Assembly: GCF_023156245.1 (NCBI RefSeq) | Contig: NZ_JAKZAH010000022.1 | Coordinates: forward strand, 1-64,000 | DNA: 64,000 nucleotides | Direction of reading: 5' to 3' | Source of the DNA: Marinobacter bryozoorum | GTDB taxonomy: Bacteria; Pseudomonadota; Gammaproteobacteria; Pseudomonadales; Oleiphilaceae | In this document: one piece after another, positions 53,487-63,023 of the stretch | Numbering within the stretch: the stretch's first letter is position 1 | How the letters are laid out: each line of letters starts with the position of its first letter | Program-made: the position numbers and the translations under genes | Notes under the pieces: generated by a model | The model's database searches: none | What the model was told of the DNA's origin: nothing | Seen by the model: only the letters and a program-made list of their open reading frames with translations

Positions 53487-53555
53487 GGTTGTTACCCCTT
53501 CTTGTTGTATTTGGTGGGGCGGTGTCCCGGGTGGGCCACCGTTCCTCACCCTTGA

Positions 53556-54275
53556 TCAGACACTCAGGTGCCTGTTCAACTGGTCTTGCTTGGCTTCCAG
53601 CTCCTCAGCGGCGATCTGCTCTACTACCTGGCCGTGCTCGATCACGTAGTGGCGGTCCGCCAGGGGCGCGGCAAAGCGGAAATTCTGCTCCACCAGGATG
53701 ATGGTAAAACCCTTGGCTCGCAGCTTACGGATGACATCGTCCAGGGCCTTCAGGATGACCGGCGCCAGGCCCTCGGTGATTTCGTCCAGCAGCAGCAGGG
53801 TGGCGCCGGTGCGCAGGATACGGGCGATGGCCAGCATCTGCTGTTCGCCACCTGACAGCTTGGAACCCTGGCTTTTGCGACGCTCCTCCAGGTTGGGGAA
53901 CATCTGGTAGATTTCATCTACGGACAAGCCGCCCTCGGCAATCACCGGCGGCAGAACGAGGTTTTCATCCACGTTGAGGGAGGCGTAGATACCCCGTTCC
54001 TCGGGGCAGTACCCGAGTTTGCCCACCCGGGCAATCTGGTGGGTGGGCAGGTTGATCAGCTCCGTACCATTGACCCGGATAGAGCCGGTGCGCTTGCCCA
54101 CCAGCCCGAGAATGGCCTTGAGGGTGGTGCTGCGGCCGGAGCCGTTGCGCCCCAGCAACGTAATGACTTCACCCTCGTGTACGGTCAGGTCCAGGCCGTG
54201 GAGGATGTGGGACTCGCCATACCAGGCGTGGAGGTTCTCGATCTTCAGCAGTTCGCGTGCATTCTCAGGCGGCAT
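53556..54275 (-). CDS. ABC importer ATPase (LivF type)
   Basis: A 239-aa ATPase. Walker A LLGRNGSGRSTTLK near 38-51 carries Arg in place of the usual Lys (GSGRST), seen in a subset of LivF proteins. Signature LSGGEQQMLAIAR near 140 and Walker B LLLLDEITEGLAP near 158-170. Its start overlaps the LivG gene end by 11 nt. Second gene of the operon. Confidence 0.92.
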   Translation of the reverse strand: MPPENARELLKIENLHAWYGESHILHGLDLTVHEGEVITLLGRNGSGRSTTLKAILGLVGKRTGSIRVNGTELINLPTHQIARVGKLGYCPEERGIYASLNVDENLVLPPVIAEGGLSVDEIYQMFPNLEERRKSQGSKLSGGEQQMLAIARILRTGATLLLLDEITEGLAPVILKALDDVIRKLRAKGFTIILVEQNFRFAAPLADRHYVIEHGQVVEQIAAEELEAKQDQLNRHLSV

Positions 54276-55038
54276 CGGTGGTCCCCATATAGGCTTCCAT
54301 CACGGCAGGGTTGGTGGAAACGGTGTCGTAGTCCCCCTCAGCTAGGACCTGGCCCCGATTGAGCACGGTGATTCGGTCCGCCAGGGTGGAGACCACGTTG
54401 AGGTTGTGCTCGACCATTACGATGGTGCGGTCCTTGACCACCTCCCGGATCAGGTCGGTAACCGTGTGCACATCCTCGGCGCTCATGCCCTGGGTGGGCT
54501 CGTCCAGCAGCATGAGCCGGGGCTTGAGGGCGATGGTGGTGGCGATCTCCAGTGCGCGCTTGCGGCCATAGGCCAGCTCCACGGCCTTGGTATCGCCGAA
54601 CGCACCCAGGTCCACCTGTTCCAACAGGTGCTGGGCCTCTTCATTGAGCTGGTCAAGCACCTTGATGGAGCGCCAGAATTTATAGGAGACGCCCAGCTTG
54701 CGCTGTAGGGCGATGCGGACGTTCTCACGGGCAGAGAGATGCGGGAACACGGCAGAAATCTGGAACGAGCGGATAAGGCCATGCTGGGCAATGTCCGCCG
54801 GGCGATGGTTGGTAATGTCATCGCCGTCGTAGAGGATATTGCCCGCCGAGGGTTTGAGGAACTTGGTCAGCAGATTGAAGAACGTCGTCTTGCCTGCACC
54901 ATTGGGGCCGATCAGGGCATGGATATGCCCGGTCTGCACCTTGACGTTGACGTCCTCAATCGCCTTGAAACCCCTGAAGTCCTTGGTCAGGCCCCGGGTT
55001 TCCAGAATCACGGATGAGGTAGACTGGTTTTCACTCAC
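54265..55038 (-). CDS. ABC importer ATPase (LivG type)
   Basis: A 257-aa ATPase starting at a GTG. Walker A GPNGAGKTTFFN near 42-53. The LivG-type signature region reads LAYGRKRALEIATTIA rather than LSGGQ. Walker B is LMLLDEPTQGMS near 177-188. AGGGTG lies 8 nt before the GTG. First gene of the livG-livF-livK-livH-livM operon. Confidence 0.9.
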   Translation of the reverse strand: MSENQSTSSVILETRGLTKDFRGFKAIEDVNVKVQTGHIHALIGPNGAGKTTFFNLLTKFLKPSAGNILYDGDDITNHRPADIAQHGLIRSFQISAVFPHLSARENVRIALQRKLGVSYKFWRSIKVLDQLNEEAQHLLEQVDLGAFGDTKAVELAYGRKRALEIATTIALKPRLMLLDEPTQGMSAEDVHTVTDLIREVVKDRTIVMVEHNLNVVSTLADRITVLNRGQVLAEGDYDTVSTNPAVMEAYMGTTDAA

Positions 55039-55447
55039 GGATCGTCACCCTGTCTGTCCCGCCGGTCTGGCAGCGGGTTCTTGTTATTATCTGGCCACGC
55101 CGTTGAATCACGGCACTTTTGTGACGGCCGGTTCTGAACCTGTTCTAGTAAAGATGGAACCTGACTGGGTTGTCAAGTTGCTCGCCTTAAGTATTTTTCG
55201 GCCAGTGGCCCAGCTGCCCGCCTCCGGGGCTTCGGCGTGGAAACAAGGGGGGCTCCATTGATGGCCTTGCTGGAATGGACGAGGCGAGGTCTGTCTTTTT
55301 GCGTGCCTTGATAAAAAACGCAGGACAGGTAATATCTTCAAGACACAGGACAAATCAAGGGGTGATTGAGTTGCATGATTATATTGCCGAAAAACAGGGC
55401 ATTTTGACGCAATTCGGCAGCGTTAATTATTACCTCGGAGAGTTCAA
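55039..55447. other. Intergenic region, 409 bp
   Basis: No gene of its own. It should hold the promoter of the livG operon on the left and the leader of the small gene at 55448 on the right. A 7-bp inverted repeat (TGCCGAA at 55385-55391, TTCGGCA at 55413-55419) and a -35-like TTGACG (55404-55409) lie in the leader. A -10 is not convincing. Confidence 0.4.
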
Positions 55448-55531
55448 GTGAGTAAGGAAAAGTTAAAGAAAAAGCCCCAGAAAACACTGAAAGAAAAAAG
55501 AAGGGAAAAAAAGGAAAAGAAACCTGAGTAA
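55448..55531 (+). CDS. 27-aa lysine-rich small protein
   Basis: A GTG-initiated frame of 27 codons, with 14 Lys and Arg of 27 residues and a PQKTLKEKRREKKEKK core. A good ribosome site (CGGAGAG) sits 5-6 nt before the GTG. Very basic and helical with no hydrophobic stretch; it could bind RNA or the ribosome. I recall comparable tiny Lys-rich proteins with a LKEKR core in other gammaproteobacteria, but cannot verify this. It is too short for standard gene callers. Confidence 0.55.
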   Translation: MSKEKLKKKPQKTLKEKRREKKEKKPE

Positions 55532-55533
55532 GT

Positions 55534-55560
55534 AAAAAAGGGGAAGGATATTCCTTCCCC
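55534..55560 (-). terminator. Intrinsic terminator of the GreA/B-like gene
   Basis: GGGGAAGGA / TCCTTCCCC, a 9-bp stem with a 3-nt loop, followed on the minus strand by six T. It lies 22 nt past the stop codon of the minus-strand gene. It could also partly stop transcription from the small plus-strand gene. Confidence 0.85.
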
Positions 55561-55581
55561 CTCAAGCACGACTCCTATCTT

Positions 55582-55914
55582 TTAGTTTTTGTTGTCTATA
55601 CGGAGAACGACCATCTTTCCTTCTTCTCCGCCCAGGCTGAAATTCACACAGTCTCCAATGCTACTGCCCAGAAGGGCAAGCCCCAGCGTTGAATCGACGG
55701 GCAAGTCGTTGTGACGTGTGCCGGGCCGCCGAACAGAATGCACCAACCGGAACATGTGTATGTGGGAATCCAGGCAGTCTATCAGGGTGATTGTGCTGCC
55801 AATGGTCGCCATATGGCCTTGCCCGATAATGCTACCTGCAGACAGACGACGTGTCTTTTGACTGAGAATCTCCAGGGTTTCAGGAGACATAAAAAAGCCG
55901 GGATCAACATTCAC
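55582..55914 (-). CDS. GreA/GreB C-terminal domain protein (Rnk-like)
   Basis: A 110-aa protein with only the FKBP-like C-terminal fold of GreA/GreB: ATIGSTITLIDCLDSHIHMFRLVHSV near 36-61, then DLPVDSTLGLALLGSSIGDCVNF near 70-92. The N-terminal coiled coil that enters the polymerase channel is missing, as in Rnk. Rnk-type proteins bind RNA polymerase and compete with Gre factors. I chose the GTG at 55914 because GAGGG lies 7 nt before it; the later ATG has no ribosome site. Confidence 0.85.
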   Translation of the reverse strand: MNVDPGFFMSPETLEILSQKTRRLSAGSIIGQGHMATIGSTITLIDCLDSHIHMFRLVHSVRRPGTRHNDLPVDSTLGLALLGSSIGDCVNFSLGGEEGKMVVLRIDNKN

Positions 55915-55966
55915 AACAGTACCCTCAACTGGACACTTGCTGAAATAAATAATCGGAAGGGATAGG

Positions 55967-56003
55967 TTTATAAGCGGGCCGGGTTTTCAGGCCCGCTTAT
56001 AAA
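55967..56003. repeat. Perfect 14-bp hairpin
   Basis: TTTATAAGCGGGCC / GGCCCGCTTATAAA with a 9-nt loop (GGGTTTTCA). It lies upstream of the GreA/B-like gene, outside coding sequence. The AT ends and GC core make it symmetric. It may act as a transcription barrier between the GreA/B gene and the SDR region; no U-run follows. Confidence 0.6.
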
Positions 56004-56364
56004 TGGAAGGAAGGTTGCCTTGCGAAATATCTGAACAATTCAATGCTCCTCTATGTGCAATCGTTGACCACCATATCAGCTTTAAAAATAAAGGCAACTC
56101 GCCGGAGTTTGGTGCTTATTGTATGGCTTTATTTATTTCTGGGCAGGTGCGTCGGCATAGTGAATCGACCTGGGCGGAGAGGGGGCTCCAACGGGTGAGA
56201 GGATCGCCAGTGTAACCGGTCTCGCAGCAAGTCCAGGGTGGGTCAGGTCAGCGCGCTCCCCGGAAGCAGGGTCAGCGACGGCTGCTGGCTGTCATCGGGT
56301 GTGAACGGGTCGATTGTGCCTTGTCGTCCGGTACTGGCGCCCGGACGACGGAAGGCCCCAGAAT
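56004..56364. other. Intergenic region, 361 bp
   Basis: No convincing coding frame. The left 150 bp are AT-rich compared with the surroundings; the right part is GC-rich and has a short 8-bp hairpin (TCGTCCGG at 56324-56331 with CCGGACGA at 56341-56348) just after the stop codon of the SDR gene, without a U-run. Confidence 0.4.
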
Positions 56365-57126
56365 TTACTTGTAGGCGCGGTTGAGCTTCTTCATGCCGCC
56401 GATCCAGCGGTCGTAGTTCTCCGCCTTGTTGCGGAAGTAGTTCAGCACCTGTGGGTGTGGCAGTACCAGGAAGGTCTCTTCCTCGATGGCCTTGAGGCAG
56501 GCTTCGGCCACCGGTTCCGGTTCCAGCATGCCATCGATGCTGGCAACGCCTTCCTCGTGCCCCTTGGTCATGGCAGAGCGGACCGCCTGGGGGCAGAGTA
56601 CCGATACCTTGATGCCATCGTCGCCGTAGGTAAAGGCAAGCCATTCGGCCAGTGCCACGGCGGCGTGCTTGGTGACCGCATAGGGGGCAGAACCCACCTG
56701 GGAGAGCAGGCCGGCGGCGGAAGCGGTGTTCAGGAAGTAACCAAACCCACGCTCCTTCATGCGCGGTGCCAAGTGGCGGGCCGCAAAGACGTGGGACATG
56801 ACGTTCACATCCCAGATTTTCTGCCAGTCCTCGTTGGAGGCTTCCGGGCCACCCGCTACCATGATGCCGGCGTTGGAGCAGAACAGGTCAATGGGGCCCA
56901 GCTCCGTTTCCACTTCGTCAATCAGGGTTTTGATTTCGTCTTCCGATGCCACGTTAATCTTTCGGGCCACGCCGTTGATCTCGGCTGCCGTGGCTTCCGC
57001 CCCTTGCTGGTCCAGGTCAGCGCAGACGACGGTTTTCGCGCCCGCTTTTGCAAAGCGAAGCGCCAGCGCCTTGCCAATGCCGCCGGCGGCGCCGGTAACG
57101 ACAACGATACGATTCTGAAGATCCAT
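56365..57126 (-). CDS. Short-chain dehydrogenase/reductase
   Basis: A 253-aa classical SDR. Cofactor loop TGAAGGIG at residues 11-18, acidic ADLD after the second strand suggesting NAD preference, CSNAGI near 83-88, catalytic Ser in NTASAAG near 134 and YAVTK near 147-151. Related to oxidoreductases acting on alcohols or hydroxyacyl compounds. Single gene, with GGAGCACAATATG as a moderate ribosome site. Confidence 0.9.
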   Translation of the reverse strand: MDLQNRIVVVTGAAGGIGKALALRFAKAGAKTVVCADLDQQGAEATAAEINGVARKINVASEDEIKTLIDEVETELGPIDLFCSNAGIMVAGGPEASNEDWQKIWDVNVMSHVFAARHLAPRMKERGFGYFLNTASAAGLLSQVGSAPYAVTKHAAVALAEWLAFTYGDDGIKVSVLCPQAVRSAMTKGHEEGVASIDGMLEPEPVAEACLKAIEEETFLVLPHPQVLNYFRNKAENYDRWIGGMKKLNRAYK

Positions 57127-57381
57127 ATTGTGCTCCTTTTATTGTGATAAGCGTTCTTGGGGTATCTGAAAAGCACGCCTTTGATGTACAGCGGTCGATC
57201 TTACCACCCGGCCGCCGTATCGTCCTGCCCGCTGTCACCCAGGAGGGCTCAGGGCAGATTTGATATAACTCAAGTGACAGATTGATAGCGTGACAAACGG
57301 GTGCAGATAACAGATAGACTGCTAAAGATCGTCGGGTTTTCGTCGATAAGGATCTACTCTCCAGTCACGCAGGTTACCAAT

Positions 57382-58746
57382 ATGCTGTTATCCAAGTCCC
57401 GGGTGTCCGCCTGGATTCAGGCTGTAGTTGAAGACAGGGTTCCGGAGCATTACCCCGATTGGCTTGAGCCCCTGGTGCAGCAGCGCCGGGAACAGAGAAG
57501 GCACGAGCTGAATATTATTGATGCCGCGGTTGATGCCACCCGGGAGGTGACGGAGCTGGGTGAGGGCGCATTGAAATTTGAACAGCGCATCTCCCACCTG
57601 ACCGAGAAGGTTCAGTTACTGGCCACGGCCATTGAGGAAATGTCAGCAAGCGCCAACGAAGTTGGCGGACTTGGGCGTGACGTGCTGGAGCAGGCCCAAA
57701 GTCTGAAAGAAGACACTGAAGAATCCCTGCGGGCCCTGCAGGAAATGGAATCGCATCTCAAGGATGTGGATAGCTCCCTCGCCAGGGCCAATGACCAGAT
57801 GGCTGCCTTTGCCGAGAGCACCCAGGAAATACGCGGGCTCACCAATTCGGTTAACGAGATCTCCGACCAGACCAACCTCCTGGCACTGAACGCGGCTATT
57901 GAAGCTGCCCGTGCCGGTGACGCAGGGCGCGGATTTTCGGTGGTTGCGGATGAGGTGAGGCAACTTGCAGGGCGCAGTTCGGAAGCCGCGGGCCGTATCA
58001 ACGAGATTGTGGAACATATCCTCACTGGATCTGACCAGGTGCAGGAGCGGCTGGAGGCCTCCTTGAAGGCGGTCAATGAATCAGCAGAAAGCCGTCAGCG
58101 AGTCTATGAGCGGGTGGCCCAGTCCCGCGATTCGGCCCACCACAACCTGGATGTATCCAGCTCCATCGCTTCGGCAGCAGAAGAGCAAAGCCAGGTAGCG
58201 GCGGACATGGCTTCACAGGTCAGCGCCAATGCCGATGATGCTGCGGCATTGTCCGATATTTTCGGTGACCTCATGGGCAACATGCCGTCACTGCGAAGCA
58301 GTAACGCCAGCGTGCTGGATAATGTCGACCAGAAACTGCCCCTGAATATCATTGCCCTGGCCAAGCGGGACCATGTCATGTGGGTCGACAAGCTGGTTCG
58401 CTATGCGGTGTTCGACCAGCGGGGGCTCAAGGAAGAGGAAGTCAAGGACCATACCCAGTGCCGGCTGGGCAAGTTCCTGGAAACGGATATGGCCAGCTTC
58501 ATCCACGACAGCAGTGAGGGGGTACGCCTCGTTGAGCAGGCTCACCCCAGGGTCCATGCCATCGGGCGGGAGCTGTATCAGCTGGCAAGGAGCTACCACG
58601 ATGGCAAGGTGGATGAGAGCCGCTATGTGGCCCGGGTTTCAGAATTGACCGAGGCACTCAAGGCCAGCTCCTCGGAAGTGCTCGGGTTGCTGGACGTGGT
58701 GCGCCAATCGGCGAGCCGGGCTCAGGCCGGATCCATGCTGAACTGA
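57382..58746 (+). CDS. Soluble chemoreceptor with C-terminal CZB zinc domain
   Basis: About 454 aa with no membrane helix. The receptor signalling hairpin is at residues about 150-230 ([19 protein letters not shown]). The last 120 residues form a chemoreceptor zinc-binding domain with the His/Cys ligands visible in [25 protein letters not shown] proteins sense zinc and respond to HOCl or tune c-di-GMP and chemotaxis in other bacteria. The ATG at 57382 has AGG about 9 nt upstream; a GTG at 57301 is an alternative start. Its 3' end overlaps the convergent PilU gene by 25 nt. Confidence 0.9.
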   Translation: MLLSKSRVSAWIQAVVEDRVPEHYPDWLEPLVQQRREQRRHELNIIDAAVDATREVTELGEGALKFEQRISHLTEKVQLLATAIEEMSASANEVGGLGRDVLEQAQSLKEDTEESLRALQEMESHLKDVDSSLARANDQMAAFAESTQEIRGLTNSVNEISDQTNLLALNAAIEAARAGDAGRGFSVVADEVRQLAGRSSEAAGRINEIVEHILTGSDQVQERLEASLKAVNESAESRQRVYERVAQSRDSAHHNLDVSSSIASAAEEQSQVAADMASQVSANADDAAALSDIFGDLMGNMPSLRSSNASVLDNVDQKLPLNIIALAKRDHVMWVDKLVRYAVFDQRGLKEEEVKDHTQCRLGKFLETDMASFIHDSSEGVRLVEQAHPRVHAIGRELYQLARSYHDGKVDESRYVARVSELTEALKASSSEVLGLLDVVRQSASRAQAGSMLN

Positions 58747-59825
58747 TCACTGCCTGAGTCCAGGCCGCCCTGTTCGAGGCGGATCTTTACCTCCAGGTTA
58801 TGACGGGAGTCAGCGTTGGCGAGGGCTTCCTCGCGGGTAACCCGGCCCTGGCGGTAAAGCTCCAGGATGGCGTGGTCGAAGGTCTGCATGCCCTGTTCAG
58901 GGCTTTTTTCCATGATTTCGCCGATGCCTTCCACTTCTCCCTTGTTGATCAACTTCCGGATGTAGGGGCTGGCCAGCATGACTTCCACTGCGGCGGCCCT
59001 TTTGCCGTCATGGGTTTTGAGCAGTCGCTGGGATATAACAGCCTGCAAATGCATGCTCAGATCCATTTGTAGCTCCCGGTGGGCGTGCTCCGGAAAGAAG
59101 TTGACGATGCGTCGCATGGTCTGATTTACGTTGCTGGCGTGAAGTGTGGCCAGGCACAGGTGACCGGTTTCGGCGTAGGTGAGGGCGTGCTTCATGGTGT
59201 CCCGGTCGCGGATCTCGCCGATCATGATCACGTCAGGCGCTTCCCGCATGGCGCGACGCAGGGCTTCCCCATAGGAAAGGGTATCGACGCCCACTTCCCT
59301 CTGGTTTACCACGCTTTGTTTGTGGTGGTGGGTATACTCGACCGGGTCCTCAATGGTCAGTATGTGCCCTGACCGGTGGGTGTTACGGTAGTCAATCATG
59401 GACGCAAGGGTAGTGGATTTTCCCGACCCGGTAGCACCCACTACCAGTATCAGGCCGCGGGGTTGCATGATCAGTTGCTCCAGCACCCGCGGCAGCCCCA
59501 GGGCTTCGATGGAGGGGATTTCGGTCTTCAAGTGCCGAGCCACCATGGCCACTTCGCCCCGCTGCCAGAAGATATTCAGACGGAAGCGGCCTACCTGGCT
59601 GATACCGACGGCCATATCCAGCTCCAGGTTTTTTTCGAATTCCGCTCGCTGGCGGTCATTCATGACCGAATAGGCCAGCTCCTTGACGGCACCGACCGGA
59701 AGGGGCTTCTGGGTGACAGGGCTGGTTTTGCCTTCGATCTTCATCATCACCCGGGCACCGGTTGACAGGTACAGGTCAGAGGCACCCTTGTCGGCCATGA
59801 CTTTCAGGTAGGCTGGTAATTCCAT
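58722..59825 (-). CDS. pilU: Type IV pilus retraction ATPase, PilU-like
   Basis: A 367-aa hexameric AAA-type ATPase. The N-terminal [26 protein letters not shown] is the PilT/PilU start. Walker [13 protein letters not shown] near 128-139, the Asp box [15 protein letters not shown], Walker [16 protein letters not shown] near 200-214 and His box [10 protein letters not shown] are complete. The C-terminus [34 protein letters not shown] is closer to PilU than PilT. No pilT is next to it, unlike the usual pilT-pilU pair, so it may be a lone accessory retraction motor. Confidence 0.88.
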   Translation of the reverse strand: MELPAYLKVMADKGASDLYLSTGARVMMKIEGKTSPVTQKPLPVGAVKELAYSVMNDRQRAEFEKNLELDMAVGISQVGRFRLNIFWQRGEVAMVARHLKTEIPSIEALGLPRVLEQLIMQPRGLILVVGATGSGKSTTLASMIDYRNTHRSGHILTIEDPVEYTHHHKQSVVNQREVGVDTLSYGEALRRAMREAPDVIMIGEIRDRDTMKHALTYAETGHLCLATLHASNVNQTMRRIVNFFPEHAHRELQMDLSMHLQAVISQRLLKTHDGKRAAAVEVMLASPYIRKLINKGEVEGIGEIMEKSPEQGMQTFDHAILELYRQGRVTREEALANADSRHNLEVKIRLEQGGLDSGSDQFSMDPA

Positions 59826-59923
59826 GCGTTCTCCAGGATGGTTTTCAGTCGGGTGGCGTTGTTCCGATAGACTTTTTCATCAGAAATAGTACTTTCTTAA
59901 TATACCTGCCCGAGAACAATAAA

Positions 59924-62900
59924 GTGCGCGAGTCCGTGTTGATGTCTTCGACCGAAGAGGGGGAAGCCTTGCCTCCGCCCAGTCACCGTATGCCTTTGCT
60001 GCTGTATGTTACAGCCTTGCTGGTGTTACTGATTTCCGCAAGCATTGTTGCTGGCACCAATCACCGGGAGATTACAGAGACAGCGACCAGGCGGTCTGAA
60101 TCCCGGGCCGACCTCGCTGCTGAGCTGGTCGCCAGCACGTTGCGGTCCGGGCAATACGCACTGCAGGCCCTGGCCGGATTCGTCGAGCCCCTGATTTCCC
60201 AGGCCAGTATTGCCCCTGGCTCGCGCCTTGAGAGTCTGGAGCAACTGCTGGACACAAAGGTACAGAAGCTTGGCTTTGCTGATACCATCTATGTTGTTGA
60301 TGTGGATGGCAACCTGCTTTATTCCTCTGCCGGCGGCGAAGGAGGCAGGGTTCCGGCCTGGGAGTTCCTTTCGTTACATTTGCCGGGGAAAAAAGCGGAT
60401 GACCAGGTCACGCCGGTATACACGGATGCCGACACTGGCCAGTCCTGGGTATTCATTGTTCGTAATCTTTATTCCAGCACAAAAACTATTACTGGAACGA
60501 TCATTGTCCGCCAGTCCCCGAGGGTGCTGGCCTCCTCAATTGACGGGCTAAGTCTGTCCGACGGACAAAGCATTGCAATTATCGATGAGGCAATGGCGTT
60601 GATTGCCCGGCTTCCCGCGGTTGGCGGCACTGACCGGGTAACGCGGGTTGATGAGCCCGCCGCCATGGGCTTTATCGAGAGCGGTCGTGAAAAGGACCAG
60701 TTGACTACGCACTCACCGTTTGACGGAGAGCAGCGATTCTACGGTTTTCGACGCGTCGCTGATGCGCCCTATGTTGTTGTCGTCGGCGAAAGAACCGGTG
60801 TTGCACTCTATGCATGGCGGCAAAGCCTATGGGTTCTGGGCGCGGGTATTTTGTTGGTGGCTGTCCTTGGTGCCCTGCTGTTGCGGCAACTCCACCGGCG
60901 TGGACAGGCCGAACAACGGCTGGTCCGGGAAAACCAGGAACGCCAGCGACTACAGCACCTGGCACAGGCCAACGAGGACTGGTTAAAGGCCCTGGTCCGG
61001 TCAATTCCTGACCTGATCTTCGTGGTGGACGAGGAGGGTAAGTTCGTCTTCGTGCACGCAGCGGATGAACGCGACCTGCTGACCACACCGGACGAGTTTA
61101 TCGGTCATCACTACCGGGATGTGCTGCCGCCAGAACTGGCTGACCGGTTCAGGGAGGTCAAGGGTGAAGTCAGGGGTTCCGGCCAGACCTACCATTTTGA
61201 CTATCGCCTGAATGTCGGGCATGAACTTCGATCCTTCGAAGCGCGGGTCAACGTGCTCTCTGATGCTCATCACAACTATAGCGGGTTCCTGGCCCTGGTG
61301 CGTGATGTGACCGAGCAGAAAGAACGGGAGGCGGAGTTGCGAATTGCCTCAGCCGCCTTTGAGACTCATCTGGGCATTATTGTTACCGACAAGCAAGGAA
61401 CCATTCTCAGGGCCAACAAGGCCTTCTCCGTGATCACCGGCTATGAAGAGCAGGAAGTCGTCGGAAAGACACCGGCGGTGCTGAGCTCCGGATTACAGGA
61501 CCGTGCTTTCTATCAGCATATGTGGACAAAGATGCTGGAAGATGGCGCCTGGGAGGGTGAAGTCTGGAATCGTCGCAAAACCGGTGAGGTATACGCTGAG
61601 TGGTTGACCATCAGCGCCGTAAGAAACCCGTCGGGGGCCGTTCAGAACTTTGTCGGCACCTTCCATGATATTACCCGGCGCAAGAAGGCGGAGCAGGAAG
61701 CTCATCGACTGGCTTTCTACGATTCGCTGACTGGCCTGGCGAACCGGGCCCTGCTGGAAGAGCGGATAGCGGAAGTCTGTCGATTCAATATCCGGCGGCA
61801 TGTCAACGCAGCCCTGCTGTACCTTGATATTGAGCAGTTCAGGTCCATCAACGATGCCCGTGGTTACGAAACCGGTGACCTTGTGCTGAAGGCAATGGCC
61901 AGCAAGCTGGCTTCGTTCATGCGGGAGAGTGACACGCTTGCCAGGATTGGTGGCGATGAGTTTGCGGTTCTTTTGCCGGGCCAGCACGCCACACCGGAGA
62001 TGGCAGCCAGGTCGGCGGAACTGGTTGCAGAGAAAATCATTGAGGAGTTCAGCCCTCCCCTGAGCGTTGCCGGCCACCTTGTCCAGGTTCAGGTCAGTAT
62101 CGGTATTGCGATTATCGACGGCAAGGATAGTCCGGCTGACCAACAACTGCAGCGGGCCGAACAGGCCACGCAGCAGGCCAAGGAAAGGGCAAGGCAGCGG
62201 GATGAGCGACGAATTGCCTTTTTCAATCCCGACCTGCAGCGGCAGGTGGTGCAGCACGTTATGCTGGAAGACGAGCTGAGACATGCGGTCAGCAGGGACG
62301 AGCTGTTGATCTACTACCAGCCCCAGGTCCGTTATCCGGACCAGCTGCTTGGCTACGAATTGCTGTTGCGCTGGCGGCACCCCGAAAAGGGGCTGGTTTC
62401 CCCTGGGGTCTTTATCCCGATTGCAGAGCAAAGCCGGCTTATTATTCCGATCGGGCAATGGTTGCTGGAACAAGCCTGCCGGCGGCTGGCTGCCTGGAGT
62501 GCTGACCCTGCAACGTCGGAGCTGACACTGGCCGTGAACGTCAGTGTTATTCAGTTCCAGGCGAAGGGGTTTGTCGATGGGCTGGCGCAGATTCTCAGGC
62601 AGACCGGCGCCCCGCCTCGTATGTTGAAGCTGGAGGTTACCGAGAGTCTTCTGATGGATGACCCGGACCGGGTTACCGAAACCATGAACACACTCCGGTC
62701 TCTGGGTGTGCGATTTTCGCTGGATGATTTCGGCACCGGCTACTCGTCGCTGAGCTACCTCCGGCGCCTGCCGCTGGATCAGGTCAAGATAGACCAGTCT
62801 TTCATAAGGGACCTGGGCGGCAACTCAGCCAGCTCGGCGATCGTGGAATCCATTATCGGCCTGGCGCGGGGCCTTGACCTGGAGGTTATCGCAGAGGGGG

Positions 62901-63007
62901 TGGAAACTGATGAGCAGAGAGACTGGCTGTTCAGCCACGGCTGTACGGATTTTCAGGGGTACCTGTTTGGCCGGCCGGCGCTCCTGTCTGAGGGCCCCCG
63001 TTTGTAA
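59924..63007 (+). CDS. Large membrane PAS-GGDEF-EAL protein
   Basis: A 1027-aa sensor enzyme. Two TM helices (about 24-44 and 300-322) enclose a 260-residue periplasmic sensor. Then come two PAS domains (about 355-470 and 480-600), GGDEF (about 600-760, with RIGGDEFAVLLPG and a His-to-Tyr change in NDARGYETGD) and EAL (775-1020) with YELLLRWRHPEKG, DDFGTGYSSLSYLRRLPLDQVKID. The EAL catalytic motif is ELL rather than EAL, still keeping the Glu. Probably a c-di-GMP phosphodiesterase or bifunctional. The GTG at 59924 has a weak GAGAA site; an ATG 18 nt later is possible. Confidence 0.9.
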   Translation: MRESVLMSSTEEGEALPPPSHRMPLLLYVTALLVLLISASIVAGTNHREITETATRRSESRADLAAELVASTLRSGQYALQALAGFVEPLISQASIAPGSRLESLEQLLDTKVQKLGFADTIYVVDVDGNLLYSSAGGEGGRVPAWEFLSLHLPGKKADDQVTPVYTDADTGQSWVFIVRNLYSSTKTITGTIIVRQSPRVLASSIDGLSLSDGQSIAIIDEAMALIARLPAVGGTDRVTRVDEPAAMGFIESGREKDQLTTHSPFDGEQRFYGFRRVADAPYVVVVGERTGVALYAWRQSLWVLGAGILLVAVLGALLLRQLHRRGQAEQRLVRENQERQRLQHLAQANEDWLKALVRSIPDLIFVVDEEGKFVFVHAADERDLLTTPDEFIGHHYRDVLPPELADRFREVKGEVRGSGQTYHFDYRLNVGHELRSFEARVNVLSDAHHNYSGFLALVRDVTEQKEREAELRIASAAFETHLGIIVTDKQGTILRANKAFSVITGYEEQEVVGKTPAVLSSGLQDRAFYQHMWTKMLEDGAWEGEVWNRRKTGEVYAEWLTISAVRNPSGAVQNFVGTFHDITRRKKAEQEAHRLAFYDSLTGLANRALLEERIAEVCRFNIRRHVNAALLYLDIEQFRSINDARGYETGDLVLKAMASKLASFMRESDTLARIGGDEFAVLLPGQHATPEMAARSAELVAEKIIEEFSPPLSVAGHLVQVQVSIGIAIIDGKDSPADQQLQRAEQATQQAKERARQRDERRIAFFNPDLQRQVVQHVMLEDELRHAVSRDELLIYYQPQVRYPDQLLGYELLLRWRHPEKGLVSPGVFIPIAEQSRLIIPIGQWLLEQACRRLAAWSADPATSELTLAVNVSVIQFQAKGFVDGLAQILRQTGAPPRMLKLEVTESLLMDDPDRVTETMNTLRSLGVRFSLDDFGTGYSSLSYLRRLPLDQVKIDQSFIRDLGGNSASSAIVESIIGLARGLDLEVIAEGVETDEQRDWLFSHGCTDFQGYLFGRPALLSEGPRL

Positions 63008-63023
63008 CCGTCGCCTGCGCGGC

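Noticed and set aside
56004..56364. Possible non-coding RNA or short gene in the AT-richer stretch
   Set aside because: No promoter-terminator pair or conserved-looking frame could be supported.
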